In this document: in pieces, positions 25,601-35,398 of the stretch | Layout: every line of letters starts with the position of its first letter | Position numbering within the stretch: position 1 is the first letter of the stretch | Assembly: GCF_025061645.1 (NCBI RefSeq) | Contig: NZ_JANYMP010000024.1 | Location: 19,865-83,864, forward strand | Origin: Umezawaea endophytica | GTDB lineage: Bacteria; Actinomycetota; Actinomycetes; Mycobacteriales; Pseudonocardiaceae | Reading direction: 5' to 3' | DNA: 64,000 nt | The notes under the pieces: generated by a model | What the model saw: only the letters and a program-made list of their open reading frames with translations | Told to the model about the DNA's origin: nothing | The model's database searches: none | Made by a program: the position numbers and the translations under genes

Positions 25601-28600
25601 AGGTCGACGGGGGTGCGCGACCGCACCTCGGCCGACGGCCGGACTTTCCGCGCCATCACCGCGAGGTGCTGCGCCTTGAACATGTCCTGCACATCGATGT
25701 CGTGGCCGCGGTCGCGCAGCAGGGCGCGCACCCTGATGGACTGCAACGAGTCGCCGCCGCGTTCGAAGAAGTTGTCGTCCGCGTCGAAGGACTCCGCGTC
25801 CGCGCCCAGCACCTCGGCCCACACCTCGCGCAGCACCAGCGCGGTGCTGTCCAACGCCGCGGCGGCCCGCTGCCCACGCCGCCGCGCCTCCGGCCGGGGT
25901 AACGCCTTGCGGTCCAGCTTCCCGTTGCCGCTCAACGGCATCACGGCGAGCTGTACGAGGTGCGCCGGGACCATGTACTCGGGCAATCGCTCGGTCAAGT
26001 GGCCGCGCAGGTGCTCGACCTCCACGGCCCGGTCGGCGACGAAGTAACCGACCAGCTTGGGGCTGGGACCGACGTCCTCGCGCAGCACGACCACGGCCTC
26101 GGTCACCGCGGCGTGCTCCAGCAGCCCCACCTCGATCTCCCCGAGTTCGATCCGCAGGCCGCGCAGCTTCACCTGGTGGTCGAGCCTGCCGAGGAACTCC
26201 AGGTAGCCGTCCGGGTGCCAGCGGGCGAGGTCGCCGGTGCGGTACAGGCGACCGTCCACGGTGCAGGCGAAGGGATCCGCCACGAACCGCTCGGCGGTCA
26301 GGTCCGGTCGTCCGAGGTAGCCCCGCGCCAGTCCGACGCCGCCCAGGTGCAGTTCGCCCGGCGTGCCGATGGGTGCCAGCCCGCCGGTGCTGTCGAGCAC
26401 GTAGGTCTTCGTGTTCGCGATGGGCCTGCCGATCGGGACCACCGGGGCCGTGTCGTCGTCGCGGCACGTCCAGTGGGTCACGTCGACGGACGCCTCGGTA
26501 GGCCCGTACAGGTTGTGCACCTCGGCGGTGTTCACCGTGCGGAACCTGCCGACCAGAGCCGACGGCAGTGCCTCACCGCTGCACACCACCCGCCGCAGCG
26601 ACGAGCAGCGCGACACCGAAGGCTCGTCGACGAAGGCCGCCAGCATCGACGGGACGAAGTGGACCGTGGTGACGCCCTCGGCGGTGATGACCTCGCTGAG
26701 GTACTCGGGGTCCTTGTGCCCGTCCGGCCTGGCCATCACCAGCCTGGCGCCGTACATCAACGGCCAGAAGAACTCCCACACCGAGACGTCGAACGTGTAC
26801 GGCGTCTTCTGCAACACCACGTCGTCGGCGCCGAGCCGGTAGCGCTCCTGCATCCACACCAGCCGGTTGACGATGCCTCGGTGCGGGACGGCGACCCCCT
26901 TGGGCCTGCCTGTCGAACCCGACGTGTAGATGACGTAGGCCAGGTCGAGCTCGTTCGGCGGGTCGGCCCGCCCGCCGCGGTCGCCCGTGGAACCGGACCC
27001 GGTGAGCGGGAGCACGAGTTGACCGGGGACGGCCGCCCTCAACGCGGCGATCCGGTCGTCGTCCGCGAGCAGCACGCGCGGCCGTGCCTCCTCGACGATG
27101 GCGGCGATCCGGCGCGCCGGGTGTTCGACGTCCAGCGGCAGGTACGCGCCATCGGCGAGGAGGATGCCCAGCAACGCGACCACGAGTTTCGTCGACCGTT
27201 GCGCACAAACACCGACAACGATGTCAGGACCGACGCCGTGGGACCTGAGTTCACCGGCCAACGAACGCGAGCGCTCGACCAGTCGGGCGTAGGTGAGTTC
27301 GCCGTGCTCGTCGCGCACCGCGACGGCATCGGGCGTGCGACGCGCCTGGTCCAGGACGAAATCCCCGAGCCGACGCGTACCGGGCTCCTCGCCGACCACG
27401 TTCGTGAACTCGAACAACGCGGCGCGCTCCGCGGCCGGGACGACGTCGAGCCGGTGCACCGGCAGGTCCGGGTTGGCCAGCACCGACTCGATGAGCGTGT
27501 GCAGGCGCTGCCCGATGGCCTCCGCCCACTCCGGCCCATAGCAGGAGGTGCGGTACTCCAACCACCCGTCCAGGCCTTGGCCGCGCACGACTTCCAGGTG
27601 CAGCGCCAGGTCGTACTGCGCGGCGCCGGTGTCGATCCGGCCGAGCAGCTCGGTGTCCAGACCGGCCATCCTCGGGGCGGGCATCGGCGAGCCGAGCAGG
27701 TTGAGCATCACCTGGCACAGCGGCTGCTGCCCGGCGTCGCGCGCCGCGCCGGTGTGCTCGAGGATCCGGTTGAACGGCACGTGCTGGTGGCGTTTGGCCT
27801 CCTCCACGACCCCCTGCACGTGCGCGAGGTGCGTGCGGAACGTCGTCGTCCCGGTGAACGCGGCGCGCATCGGGACGGTGTTCGCGAGCATGCCGACCAG
27901 GTGTCGGGCCCCGTGCTCGCCCCGGTTGGCCATCGGTGTGGCGATCACGACGTCGTCCTGCGCGGACAGTCGCGCGACCAGCAACTGGGTGACCGCGACC
28001 AGGAAGCTGTAGGGGCCGGCGCCGACGGACTTCGCGAGGGCCTTCGCAGCGGTGAACGTCTGCCGCGACACCGTGAACGGGATGCGAGCGCCCGCGCTCC
28101 GGCGGCCGTGCAACGGCACCGTGGCGCCGGGGACGCGGGACTCCAGCGGTGCGCCGCGCAGGTGCTCGCGCCAGAAGTCGGCGGAGCTACCGCCCCGCGC
28201 GTCGAGCGACTCCGCTTCCAGCACGGCGTGGTCCCTCGGTCCGACCAGCGGCTTCGGACCGTCGATCCGACCGTCCCGGTAGGACGCTTCCAGGTCGCGG
28301 ATGAAGATCCGGGCGGACCAGCCGTCCGCCACGAGGTGGTGCAGGGTGACCGACAGGACGTGGTCGTCGGGCGCGACGCGCAGCAACGTCAGCCGGACGA
28401 CCTGCTCGGTGATGTCGAACGGCGTCGCGGCGAGGCCGCGCAGCTCGCGATCCAGCACGGACGTGTCGGCCGGGTCCAGCTCGACCGTCCGCAGGTCCAC
28501 CGGCGCGCTCGGGCGGACCTCCTGGTACGGGACGCCCGCCGTGGCGTGGAAGGTGGTGCGCAGCGCTTCGTGCCGTGCGACGACGTCGTCGAGCGCACCG

Positions 28601-28785
28601 CGCAGCCGGGCCACGTCCAGAGGCCCGCGCACGCGCAGCGCGACCGACAGGTTGTACGCCACCGCGGTCGGATCGACCTGGGTCAAGAACCACAGTCGTT
28701 GCTGCGCGCCGGACAGCGGCCCGGTCGGGTCCGGCCAGTCACGCGCGATCAGCCCGGAAGATTCACCTGATTGGTCGTCATTCAC
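22651..28785 (-). CDS. NRPS subunit C-A(Ser)-T-C*-T-E
   Basis: The 2044 residues start at a GTG preceded by GGGGGG. The order is C1 (HHLVADGWS near 149), an A domain at about 450-940 (A3 YTSGSTGRPKG, A4 FDVSVWEFF near 662), T1 (RGGDSLQSIR near 1008), C2 near 1206, T2 (LGGDSILSIQ near 1560) and a C-terminal epimerization-type domain (HHAVADAAS near 1730, VNYLGRFD near 1926). The A-domain specificity positions read D-V-W-H-V-S-L-V-D-K, the well-known serine code. C2 has HDSIFDGWS, so the second, catalytic His of HHxxxDG is Asp. The second module has no A domain. Expected chemistry: an N-acylated or upstream-fed Ser, then an in-trans residue that may be epimerized. Confidence 0.93.
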   Translation of the reverse strand: MNDDQSGESSGLIARDWPDPTGPLSGAQQRLWFLTQVDPTAVAYNLSVALRVRGPLDVARLRGALDDVVARHEALRTTFHATAGVPYQEVRPSAPVDLRTVELDPADTSVLDRELRGLAATPFDITEQVVRLTLLRVAPDDHVLSVTLHHLVADGWSARIFIRDLEASYRDGRIDGPKPLVGPRDHAVLEAESLDARGGSSADFWREHLRGAPLESRVPGATVPLHGRRSAGARIPFTVSRQTFTAAKALAKSVGAGPYSFLVAVTQLLVARLSAQDDVVIATPMANRGEHGARHLVGMLANTVPMRAAFTGTTTFRTHLAHVQGVVEEAKRHQHVPFNRILEHTGAARDAGQQPLCQVMLNLLGSPMPAPRMAGLDTELLGRIDTGAAQYDLALHLEVVRGQGLDGWLEYRTSCYGPEWAEAIGQRLHTLIESVLANPDLPVHRLDVVPAAERAALFEFTNVVGEEPGTRRLGDFVLDQARRTPDAVAVRDEHGELTYARLVERSRSLAGELRSHGVGPDIVVGVCAQRSTKLVVALLGILLADGAYLPLDVEHPARRIAAIVEEARPRVLLADDDRIAALRAAVPGQLVLPLTGSGSTGDRGGRADPPNELDLAYVIYTSGSTGRPKGVAVPHRGIVNRLVWMQERYRLGADDVVLQKTPYTFDVSVWEFFWPLMYGARLVMARPDGHKDPEYLSEVITAEGVTTVHFVPSMLAAFVDEPSVSRCSSLRRVVCSGEALPSALVGRFRTVNTAEVHNLYGPTEASVDVTHWTCRDDDTAPVVPIGRPIANTKTYVLDSTGGLAPIGTPGELHLGGVGLARGYLGRPDLTAERFVADPFACTVDGRLYRTGDLARWHPDGYLEFLGRLDHQVKLRGLRIELGEIEVGLLEHAAVTEAVVVLREDVGPSPKLVGYFVADRAVEVEHLRGHLTERLPEYMVPAHLVQLAVMPLSGNGKLDRKALPRPEARRRGQRAAAALDSTALVLREVWAEVLGADAESFDADDNFFERGGDSLQSIRVRALLRDRGHDIDVQDMFKAQHLAVMARKVRPSAEVRSRTPVDLPRPAVLPDDVVDAYPLSSLQAGMIFHSEYSPDVAVYQVTFSLHLRIAFDRELFQECVDVVVGRHDILRTRFEVGGVDGAFQYVQRSASLPVPVEDLRALPEDERRRRAREVFDTEQVKPFDLTAPPLLRVVVLRHAEDVIDLVVSFHDSIFDGWSAATFLTELFDTYLARVAGTAPARGVLRTRYRDFVAEEQAALGDAGSRHFWMEQLKDAVFLRLPRRDRVEDGAPRSIDLPVPVRTELFDAVKSLAGDIGVTTKAVLLTAYVAALAKHGGTSDVLTGLVSGGRPELVDAEHVLGQFLNTVPFRVRVDGAWTDLARAVFAREAEVFEHRRHPVAALQRGHQGKPLFETAFNYIHFHVYQRITGRSDLVYLDGRFTDPFHFPLTVNARVHPLTGDLAIVANYNTDQLDEQQALNFAHDVVDALLAMTSAPHARCGAWTGLGADETGSAEAIEAGTRVAVRGDRQEAGATSALERELLDVWESVLDVDGVEVHDDFFDLGGDSILSIQVCARLRVLGHRVRPKDLFENPTVRLLAEHVGRVADATRSSRSTDGPVPVSPEQSSVLSGQEDRDWDNVSLVLRLSAPLDRTALGKAVAAVLERHESLHTSIDAHTWSQTVRPVAVDDVLSHGEDQDFGAWLETLHRSLELATGRVVRIGLHDGDHPRLVLVAHHAVADAASLQVVLADLVEAYAGALAFGDARLDPGVPISALAGDDGAPGADWAAVLARGARSLVPDLPGGVNDRAGERVVEHVLDTDTTGRLVERARSARLNPLHLLLVSIGDVLRARSGKDAAVVDVMTGGRSDVVLADAVGCLAAPVPVVVESGDPLARARVVESALRTSREDVRAYLRLRRESEVDLPDVLVNYLGRFDDALPDPLVAVEFDHGGDRGPNRPRSHEVEIVALVVGNRLRLRAFYSEGLHHEVTLRALLDDLVAHLATWETEEPVAAQVADFPLAGLDQTDLDELMRQLSTADGEPGGHL

Positions 28786-29029
28786 CAAAGCCCCCCAAAC
28801 AACGCCATCACGTCGACAACCCCACAAAGTCGACACAGCACGACGAACCGCACGGCGCAAAGCGCAGCGGCTTGGATTTCGAAATAATCAGAGAAGAAAA
28901 ATAAAGCCCCCCACCCCTGTTGCGCACCCACCCCCAAGCGGATCCGCCACTCCGTAGACTACGTGCGAATGCCGACGGGTTCAACCCGCAATCTCCCGCG
29001 ATGATCTCCAATGGCCCCATAACGAGCCG

Positions 29030-29048
29030 ATTCCCACCAGATGGGAAT
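29030..29048. promoter_or_regulatory. Inverted repeat just upstream of the amidase promoter
   Basis: ATTCCCA-CCAGA-TGGGAAT is a perfect 7-base inverted repeat ending six bases before the TTGACA element at 29055. A second, 13-base palindrome, CGGGTTCAACCCG, lies at 28976-28988. The 351-base gap 28786-29136 between the divergent NRPS and amidase genes otherwise contains no gene I can support. These repeats are candidate operators for a cluster regulator. Confidence 0.5.
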
Positions 29049-29054
29049 TTCGGC

Positions 29055-29084
29055 TTGACATCGCTCCCGAGACATGGGTAGACC
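29055..29084 (+). promoter_or_regulatory. Sigma-70-type promoter for the amidase gene
   Basis: TTGACA at 29055-29060 is followed, after 18 bases, by TAGACC at 29079-29084, 53 bases before the amidase ATG. The -35 element is a perfect consensus and the -10 is moderate. The ribosome site AGGGGGA follows near 29127. Confidence 0.55.
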
Positions 29085-29136
29085 TGGAAGACGCCGCAGG
29101 AAATCGCTATTCCCGCGGCTGCACCCAGGGGGATAG

Positions 29137-30549
29137 ATGCCGGATTTGCACGATCTGACGGCCATCGAACAAGCCGCCGCGATTCGTCGGCGCGAGGTCA
29201 GTCCGGTGGAACTCACCACGCACTACCTCAACCGCATCGAAAAGATCAATCCACTGGTCGGGGCTTTCGCCGCGGTCGCTCCGGAGGCCGCCCTCCACGC
29301 CGCCGAGATCGCCGAGCGCTCGGTGCTGGACGGCTCGGACCTGAGCCCGCTGCACGGCGTGTGCACCGCGATCAAGGACCTCAACTTCACCGCGGGCATG
29401 CCCGCCGCGTTCGGGTCGGCGGCCATCCCGCACTTCGTGCCCGAGGTCGACGACAACGTCACGAGCCTCGCGCGCGCCGCGGGCATGGTGATCCTCGGCA
29501 AGACCACGACGGCGGAGTTCGGCGCGGCCTGCTACACCGAGACCGCGGTCGCACCACCCGCACGAACACCTTGGGACACCACGAAGTCCGCGGGCGGGTC
29601 GAGCGGCGGCGCGGGGGCGGCCGTCGCGGCGGGCCTGGTGTCGCTCGCGCAGGGCAGCGACAGCGCCGGGTCGATCCGCATCCCCGCCAGCGCCTGCGGC
29701 CTGGTCGGGCTCAAGCCGTCGCGCGGCCGGGTGAGCGCGGGCCCGTTCAGCGGCGAGATCATCGGCCTGTTCACCAACGGCGTCCTCGCCCGCACCGCGC
29801 TCGACACCGCGACCATGCTCGACGCGCTCGCCGTGCCGATGCCCGGTGACCCGTTCGCGCTCCCTGCTCCGGGGACCGGCTTCGCGGAGCAAACCGCGAC
29901 CCTGTCCCGGCCGCTGCGCGTCGCCCGGTTCGCCCGTCCGGTGAAGGAGGGTGTCGCGGTCGCGCCGGAGTGCGTCGAGGCCTGGGAGGTCGCCTCCGCG
30001 ACGCTCCAGTCGCTGGGCCACCGGGTGGAGGACGTCGACTGCCCGTTCCCGCCCGAGGTCGAGGCGGTCTTCCGGACGTTGTTCTCCGTCTCCGTCGCCA
30101 CGGTTCCGCTCGATCCCGCGCAGGAACAACTCCTCCAGCCGCTCACCAGGTGGCTGCGCGGCCAGGGTGAGACCGTCTCGGCCACCCAGCTCACCAGGAC
30201 CATCGCGACCGCCCAGCAGATGGCGCGCCGGGCGGTCGCGGCTTTCGCCGACCACGACGTGGTGCTCAGTCCCACGCTCGCCCTGCCTCCCGTTCCGCTC
30301 GGGTTCTTCCGGAACGACGAGCACCCGGACGTGGAACTGGACGGGCAGGCGGCCTTCAACCCCTTCGCCCCGCTGTACAACCTCACCGGCCAGCCCGCCG
30401 TGACCGTTCCGGTGCACTGGTCCGAGGAGGGCCTGCCCATCGGCGTGATGCTCGCGGGGCGCGCGAGAGAGGAAGGCACGTTGTTGGGATTGGTGCACCA
30501 ACTGGAACAGGAGTTGAAGTGGCCGTCACGCCATCCACCGATCTGGTGA
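29137..30549 (+). CDS. Amidase-signature family amidohydrolase
   Basis: The 470-residue amidase has a complete Ser-cisSer-Lys triad: Lys80 in CTAIKDL, the cis-Ser in [16 protein letters not shown] (about 155) and the nucleophile in [13 protein letters not shown] (about 179). The rest follows the amidase-signature fold, ending with [25 protein letters not shown]. No signal peptide is present, so it acts in the cytoplasm. It faces away from the NRPS operon and is followed after 53 bases by an aminotransferase in the same direction. It might trim or release the NRPS product, or act on an amide precursor. Its substrate cannot be read from the sequence. Confidence 0.9.
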   Translation: MPDLHDLTAIEQAAAIRRREVSPVELTTHYLNRIEKINPLVGAFAAVAPEAALHAAEIAERSVLDGSDLSPLHGVCTAIKDLNFTAGMPAAFGSAAIPHFVPEVDDNVTSLARAAGMVILGKTTTAEFGAACYTETAVAPPARTPWDTTKSAGGSSGGAGAAVAAGLVSLAQGSDSAGSIRIPASACGLVGLKPSRGRVSAGPFSGEIIGLFTNGVLARTALDTATMLDALAVPMPGDPFALPAPGTGFAEQTATLSRPLRVARFARPVKEGVAVAPECVEAWEVASATLQSLGHRVEDVDCPFPPEVEAVFRTLFSVSVATVPLDPAQEQLLQPLTRWLRGQGETVSATQLTRTIATAQQMARRAVAAFADHDVVLSPTLALPPVPLGFFRNDEHPDVELDGQAAFNPFAPLYNLTGQPAVTVPVHWSEEGLPIGVMLAGRAREEGTLLGLVHQLEQELKWPSRHPPIW

Positions 30550-30602
30550 ATGACCAGCGGAACGCTTTCGAACGGGGCGCGGCCGGTTGCTAGGATATCC
30601 CC

Positions 30603-31814
30603 ATGCAAATCAACCAGTCCCAAAAACTGGCGAACGTCTGCTATGACATTCGTGGCCCGGTTTTCGAGCACGCCAGGAGACTGGAAGGAGAAGGACGGGA
30701 CATCCTTCGCCTGAACATCGGGAATCCGGCTCCGTTCGGATTCGAAGCGCCGGAGTCGTTGATCCGGGAAATCTCGGCCAACCTTTCGCAGGCGCACGGG
30801 TACGGCAATTCCAAGGGGTTGCCGATCGCTCGCGAAGCCATCACGAGGTACGCGCTGGGCAAAGGCATCGCCAACGCCCACGCCGATCACGTGTACGTCG
30901 GCAACGGCGTGTCCGAATTGATCACCATGTCGATGCAGGCGCTGCTGGACGACGGCGACGAGGTGCTCATCCCGTCCCCCGACTACCCGCTGTGGACCGC
31001 GGCCGTGCGACTGTGCGGCGGCGTGCCCGTCCACTACCGCTGCGACGAGCGCGAGCAGTGGGCGCCGGACCTGGAGCACCTCGCGTCGCTGATCACGCCG
31101 CGCACGAAGGCGCTCGTCGTCATCAACCCCAACAACCCGACGGGCGCGGTGTACCCCTCGGAGGTGGTGGTGGCCATGGGCGAACTGGCCAGGCGGCACG
31201 GTCTGGTCCTGCTCTCCGACGAGATCTACGACAAGATCCTCTACGACGGCGTGAAGCACTTCTCGACCGCTTCGTTCGCCCCCGACGTGCTCTGCCTGAC
31301 CTTCAACGGCCTGTCCAAGTCCTACCGGGTCGCGGGTTTCCGCACCGGCTGGCTCACCGTGTCCGGCCCGCGCGAGCACGCCGCCAGTTACCTGGAGGGC
31401 ATGGACATCCTGGCGAACATGCGGCTGTGCCCCAACGTCCCGTCCCAGTACGCGGTGCAGGTGGCCCTCGACGGCTACCAGAGCATCGACGACCTCGTCC
31501 TGCCAGGAGGCCGACTCCTGGAGCAGCGCGACCGGACCTGGGAACTGCTGAACGCGATACCGGGGGTCGACTGCGTCAAGCCCAGCGGCGCGCTCTACCT
31601 CTTCCCCAGACTGGACCCCGAGGTGCACGCCATCCACGACGACGAGCGCTTCGTCCTGGACCTCCTGCTGGAGAAGCACATCCTGGTCGTCCAGGGAACC
31701 GCGTTCAACTGGCCGCACCCGGACCACTTCCGCCTGGTCTCCCTGCCTTCCGTGGAGCAGTTGACGCGGGCCGTCGAGCAGATCGGCGACTTCCTCTCCA
31801 CCTATCGCCACTGA
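30603..31814 (+). CDS. Class I/II PLP aminotransferase (alanine-aminotransferase-like)
   Basis: The 403-residue fold-type I aminotransferase has [10 protein letters not shown] at the substrate entrance, [39 protein letters not shown] and the PLP-lysine motif [17 protein letters not shown] (Lys near 238). The sequence style matches the AlaA/AspC-like group with long N-terminal segment [16 protein letters not shown], often glutamate-pyruvate transaminases. It lies just after the amidase on the same strand and opposite the NRPS operon, so it may supply an amino or keto acid for the peptide, or be a resident housekeeping enzyme. AGGATA serves as the ribosome site. Confidence 0.9.
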   Translation: MQINQSQKLANVCYDIRGPVFEHARRLEGEGRDILRLNIGNPAPFGFEAPESLIREISANLSQAHGYGNSKGLPIAREAITRYALGKGIANAHADHVYVGNGVSELITMSMQALLDDGDEVLIPSPDYPLWTAAVRLCGGVPVHYRCDEREQWAPDLEHLASLITPRTKALVVINPNNPTGAVYPSEVVVAMGELARRHGLVLLSDEIYDKILYDGVKHFSTASFAPDVLCLTFNGLSKSYRVAGFRTGWLTVSGPREHAASYLEGMDILANMRLCPNVPSQYAVQVALDGYQSIDDLVLPGGRLLEQRDRTWELLNAIPGVDCVKPSGALYLFPRLDPEVHAIHDDERFVLDLLLEKHILVVQGTAFNWPHPDHFRLVSLPSVEQLTRAVEQIGDFLSTYRH

Positions 31815-31819
31815 ACCGG

Positions 31820-31855
31820 TGCGCCAGAACGCCGGAGTCCCCGCGACCTGGCGCA
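31820..31855. terminator. Hairpin between convergent genes, possible terminator
   Basis: TGCGCCAG and CTGGCGCA form a perfect 8-base stem with a 20-base loop, six bases after the aminotransferase stop and before the convergent gene ending at 31921. The loop is long and there is no T-run, so this is only a candidate. Confidence 0.35.
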
Positions 31856-31920
31856 TCAGGCGGACAAGCCGACTCACGAGGCGACGTCGATGACCCTGGC
31901 GGACGCCACCCACCGGAACC

Positions 31921-34629
31921 TCAGCCCTGAGCAGGACAGTCGCGAACCTCAGTGGGACCGGAACGCTGGGAGCGCGCGATCATCAGCTCACAGGTGGGGA
32001 TCCCCTGCGGTCCCGTGATGTCGTGGATGTCCTGGAGCTTGAGGATCGCGAGGCTCCGGTTGTTGGCGATCCGGTCATCCCGGAAGTCGATCCGACCGGA
32101 AGCCGCCTCGAAGGGCTGCTCGCGGAGCCGCTGGGCGACCGCGGCCCGGTGGGGCGCGGGTCCGCCGTCCGGCCGCAACTTCTTCACCACGTCGCCGAAG
32201 AGGCTCGCGGTGTCGTAGAGCCCTCCGACCCGCTCGCCGGGCCACGGCGCGACCGGCTTGTCGTCACCGGTCAGCTTGGTGCTGTGCTCCTCCCGCAACG
32301 CGCGGTAGCCCGAGCAGAAGGCCTTCAACTGGGCCAACGCCTCGTGTTTGCCCGCGACGCAACTCGCGCCGGCGAGCACGACGGACGCGCCCATCCCGAC
32401 GTACGCCATCGAGACGCCGCTGAACTCCGAGGCCGTGCGACCAGGTGTGTGGGCGACGAACCGCGACACGGCGTCGTCCGCGACGATGCCGGGCAACGTC
32501 GTCAGGGTTTTGCAGTTGTTGCGGAGGACCCGCACGAATTCGCCGAACTCGTCCTCCCTACCCGCGTAGAAGGCGATCTCCGTCCTCCTGTCGGTTCCGT
32601 CGAGGCAGACCTGGGACAGCACCGGTGCCGATCGCCACCAGTCGTCGGAGACGACCTTGCCGGGTTCCGCCGACTTCGCCTGCACGGCCTTGACGAGGGA
32701 GCTGACGTACGCGTCCGACTCCCCGCTGCTGTACACCGTCACCTTGGTGGCCTCGATCTTCTGCGCGTACATCCAGAGCAGTTCGGCCTGCATGTCGTTG
32801 TCCGGGGCCAACTGGAAGTACAGCGGCGAGAGCTTGTCCAGTCCTACCTTGGTCAGGCTGGTGCCGAGGGTGGTGATCCCGTGCTCGCCCAGCACGGCTA
32901 TCGCCTTCTCGGTCTGGGAGACGCTGCGTTCGAGGCCGATCACCGCCAGGATCGTGGGATCGGCGTCGAACAGCGGCACCAGCAGGTCGCGCGCCACGGC
33001 GTGGGCGTCCTGCATCTTCCGGCCGCCGTTGGCCACGACGATCCGCAGCAGTGGCTCGTTGCCGGTGTTCGCCCTGTTCAGGTCGCGCTGACGGATGACG
33101 AGGCCTTCCAGTTCCTCGGCGACCGAGTGCTCGGAGGCGGGCAGGCTCTCGTTGAAGGTCAGACCCGCGAAGTAGACCAGGCTGAAGTAGCTGCGGTTCG
33201 GCGACGACTCGTGCAGTCGCGCGGCTTCGGCGTTCTGCGCGAAGACGTTCTCCTGGGCCAGGCGCAGCCGCGGGTTCTTCCCGAAGACCTGACCCGCGTT
33301 GTCGCTGTAGCCGACGCACTGGTCCTGGCCGTCGATCGGCACCACCTTGGTCGCGATCCCCTCCGCCGCCGCGTCGAAGAACGCGCAGTCGGCCTGCCAG
33401 TGCTGCCACCAGGACCGCGCAGGCCACGCCAAGGCGGCCAGCAGCACGACCACCGTGAGCATCTCGCCGATGCCACGGCGGGCCAGCCACGGCTCGCGGC
33501 GCGGTTTCTCCCCCGACTCCACCTCCCACGCGTGCCGGTCCCGGCCGGGCAGGGCCGTTCCCTCCGGAGCGGACGCGGGCAGACTGACGAACAGGTAACG
33601 GGCGTCCTCGGCGAGCAGTTGGCGACGGCGCGGCAACCTGCCCTTCCACGTGCTGAACGCCTCCTCCGCCACGTTCGGCGTCATCGGTGTGCTGGGCTGG
33701 GCCATTTCCGCGGGGAACTCAGCGCTGGCCGTGACGAACAGCAGCGGGTCGAGTTCGCCGGTCTCGTTGCGGACCTCGTTGACCAGGCGCAGCAACTCCC
33801 ACCCGGCCGGATCGACGTCGTTGAGCAGCACGGGCACGTACGTGGTCCGGCGCAACGCGTGGCGTCGCGGGAAGAACCCGGCCCTGGTGCGCCGGTAGGC
33901 GACGCGCAGGTCCTCCAGGAACGCGTGCACCAGCAGTTTGCGCAACTGCTCGGGGTTCTCCGAGTCCCGCCGATCCCCGGTGAGGCGTTCGGCGAAAGAG
34001 AAGAAGTCCGACGAGTGGCGGGGGACCATGTACGGCTGGCGCATGAACCACCGTCGTTCCCGGCCCAAGCCCGGCACGCGGTCGCGGCCCCAGTACAGCC
34101 CGAACAGCCTGCCGACGAACTTGGTCGACGCCATCAGGAGCTGAGCGCGATCGCCTGCCTTGTCGACCAGTTCGTCCGCCGCACCGAACATGCGGTGCCG
34201 CCCCCAGGAACGCAGGACGCCCTCGATCGGCCGGTCGAACTTGACCTGCTTGGGCGTGAGCCCCACGGCGGTCAGGTGGTGGGCCAACTCGTAGTGGTCG
34301 AAGCGTTTGAAGGAGGTGCGGCCGAACTGCCCACCGCGCAACTTCTCGTGCAGCGCGTGCAGCAACGGCAGCACGGCGTCCTGGTGCTTGGCCGCGTCGG
34401 CCGGGGTGGCCAGGACGTGCGGCGACTTGGGGATCTTGGCGGCCAGCGCGCGGTCGAGGGTGAGCAGGAAGCCATTCGCCCCTGGCTCGCGGATCAAGCA
34501 GACAAGGGGTAGCGGCAGGTCACCGCGCCGGTCCAGGTCTCCGTCGCGTTCGAACAACCGCGGGCGACGGATCAACATTCGCACGAGCGTTAGCAGCGCG
34601 CCGACACCGAGAAACGCAGGATTCGCCAC
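31921..34629 (-). CDS. Large membrane-anchored protein with periplasmic-binding-protein-like C-terminal half
   Basis: This 902-residue protein is not recognised as a named family. An N-terminal hydrophobic start ([16 protein letters not shown]) is followed by about 350 mostly hydrophilic residues with [28 protein letters not shown] and [11 protein letters not shown] single strong transmembrane helix comes near residues 390-410 ([17 protein letters not shown]), then a ~480-residue outer part. The outer part reads like a type I periplasmic binding fold (LIV-BP/amide-receptor style): [44 protein letters not shown], and [22 protein letters not shown] sensor or scaffold linking an outside ligand to a cytoplasmic domain is plausible. 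It is monocistronic, with an inverted repeat in front. Confidence 0.75.
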   Translation of the reverse strand: MANPAFLGVGALLTLVRMLIRRPRLFERDGDLDRRGDLPLPLVCLIREPGANGFLLTLDRALAAKIPKSPHVLATPADAAKHQDAVLPLLHALHEKLRGGQFGRTSFKRFDHYELAHHLTAVGLTPKQVKFDRPIEGVLRSWGRHRMFGAADELVDKAGDRAQLLMASTKFVGRLFGLYWGRDRVPGLGRERRWFMRQPYMVPRHSSDFFSFAERLTGDRRDSENPEQLRKLLVHAFLEDLRVAYRRTRAGFFPRRHALRRTTYVPVLLNDVDPAGWELLRLVNEVRNETGELDPLLFVTASAEFPAEMAQPSTPMTPNVAEEAFSTWKGRLPRRRQLLAEDARYLFVSLPASAPEGTALPGRDRHAWEVESGEKPRREPWLARRGIGEMLTVVVLLAALAWPARSWWQHWQADCAFFDAAAEGIATKVVPIDGQDQCVGYSDNAGQVFGKNPRLRLAQENVFAQNAEAARLHESSPNRSYFSLVYFAGLTFNESLPASEHSVAEELEGLVIRQRDLNRANTGNEPLLRIVVANGGRKMQDAHAVARDLLVPLFDADPTILAVIGLERSVSQTEKAIAVLGEHGITTLGTSLTKVGLDKLSPLYFQLAPDNDMQAELLWMYAQKIEATKVTVYSSGESDAYVSSLVKAVQAKSAEPGKVVSDDWWRSAPVLSQVCLDGTDRRTEIAFYAGREDEFGEFVRVLRNNCKTLTTLPGIVADDAVSRFVAHTPGRTASEFSGVSMAYVGMGASVVLAGASCVAGKHEALAQLKAFCSGYRALREEHSTKLTGDDKPVAPWPGERVGGLYDTASLFGDVVKKLRPDGGPAPHRAAVAQRLREQPFEAASGRIDFRDDRIANNRSLAILKLQDIHDITGPQGIPTCELMIARSQRSGPTEVRDCPAQG

Positions 34630-34957
34630 GAATTCCCCTTAGCATAGTGCTCGTCGTGAGCACTATCCGCGAAAGGAGGCAACCCGTTACAAACCGCAAA
34701 AATGCGTCAGCACGAGTGCGAACAGCCCCTGAAGCCCAGGTCAGGGTCGGTTCAGCGGGTATTTCGACTCGTCACCAACTGTCAGGCCCGACAACCGCGC
34801 ACCAGCCGAAAAATCACCCGATCAGGTTAAAACTCCCGTAAGCCAGAACTCCCTCCATTTACGCTCAGGAGCAGGACGCAGGAATGCGGGCACCGGATCA
34901 CCGTGCTTGAAGCCAAGCGGTCGCTCCCTCACCGCTGAACCGGTGCTCCAGCACGAC
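34630..34957. promoter_or_regulatory. Non-coding gap with a perfect 9-base inverted repeat (34644-34666)
   Basis: ATAGTGCTC and GAGCACTAT form a perfect inverted repeat around the 5-base loop GTCGT, centred 26 bases upstream of the 902-residue gene's start, where an operator or a leader hairpin would sit. The remaining 290 bases up to the RidA stop hold nothing I can name. Confidence 0.5.
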
Positions 34958-35380
34958 TCAGTCCGTGCGGCCCACCAGGGCGGTGACGCGGATTTCGACG
35001 CGCATCCCCGGTGCACCGAGAACCGTGACACCGATCTGGGTCCAGATGGGGGCGCGGTCGCCCATCCGCTCGCGGAACTGCTCGACCATCACCCGGTTGT
35101 GGGCGTCACCGATGGAATCCGCCGCGCTCGCGACGTGGAAGGAGTCGACGGCGATGACGTCGCGCCACGTCGCACCTGCGGTGGCCAGGGTGCGTTCGAC
35201 GTTGTCGAACGCTCGGACGATCTCGTCCTCCAGCGACTCCGGGAAGGTGAAGTCGTCATCCCACCCGCCTTGGCCCGACGTGTCGATCCGGTCGCCCACG
35301 AGGACCGCCTGCTGGTAGTGCATGGTCGCCAACTGGGTGTCGCCGTACCCAGGGGTGGCGAAGAACTGCGGCTGAGCCAT
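34958..35380 (-). CDS. RidA/YjgF/Rid family protein
   Basis: This 140-residue Rid protein has a typical ligand arginine region near the C-terminus (GMRVEIRVTALVGR) and IWTQIGVTVLGAPGM; the middle has the SGQGGWDDDF and FDNVERTLATAGATWRDVI motifs. Archetypal RidA hydrolyses reactive enamine/imine products of PLP enzymes such as 2-aminoacrylate. The sequence differs enough from RidA proper (FTSGQ is TSGQGG) that it may belong to another Rid subfamily. It is divergent from a MarR gene and controlled by twin operators in the 93-base gap. The ATG has GGAGGG upstream. Confidence 0.85.
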   Translation of the reverse strand: MAQPQFFATPGYGDTQLATMHYQQAVLVGDRIDTSGQGGWDDDFTFPESLEDEIVRAFDNVERTLATAGATWRDVIAVDSFHVASAADSIGDAHNRVMVEQFRERMGDRAPIWTQIGVTVLGAPGMRVEIRVTALVGRTD

Positions 35381-35398
35381 GGAAGTCCCTCCTCGATC

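Noticed and set aside
28976..28988. tRNA T-arm-like GGGTTCAACCC
   Set aside because: No acceptor, D or anticodon stem can be built around it; kept only as a palindrome.
28808..29219. Small minus-strand frames (70 and 86 codons) in the NRPS/amidase gap
   Set aside because: No ribosome site, unrelated compositions, and one overlaps the amidase start and its promoter.
32023..34512. 829-residue plus-strand frame opposite the 902-residue gene
   Set aside because: Low-complexity Arg/Gln/Val translation; the minus strand has membrane helices and a binding-protein-like fold.
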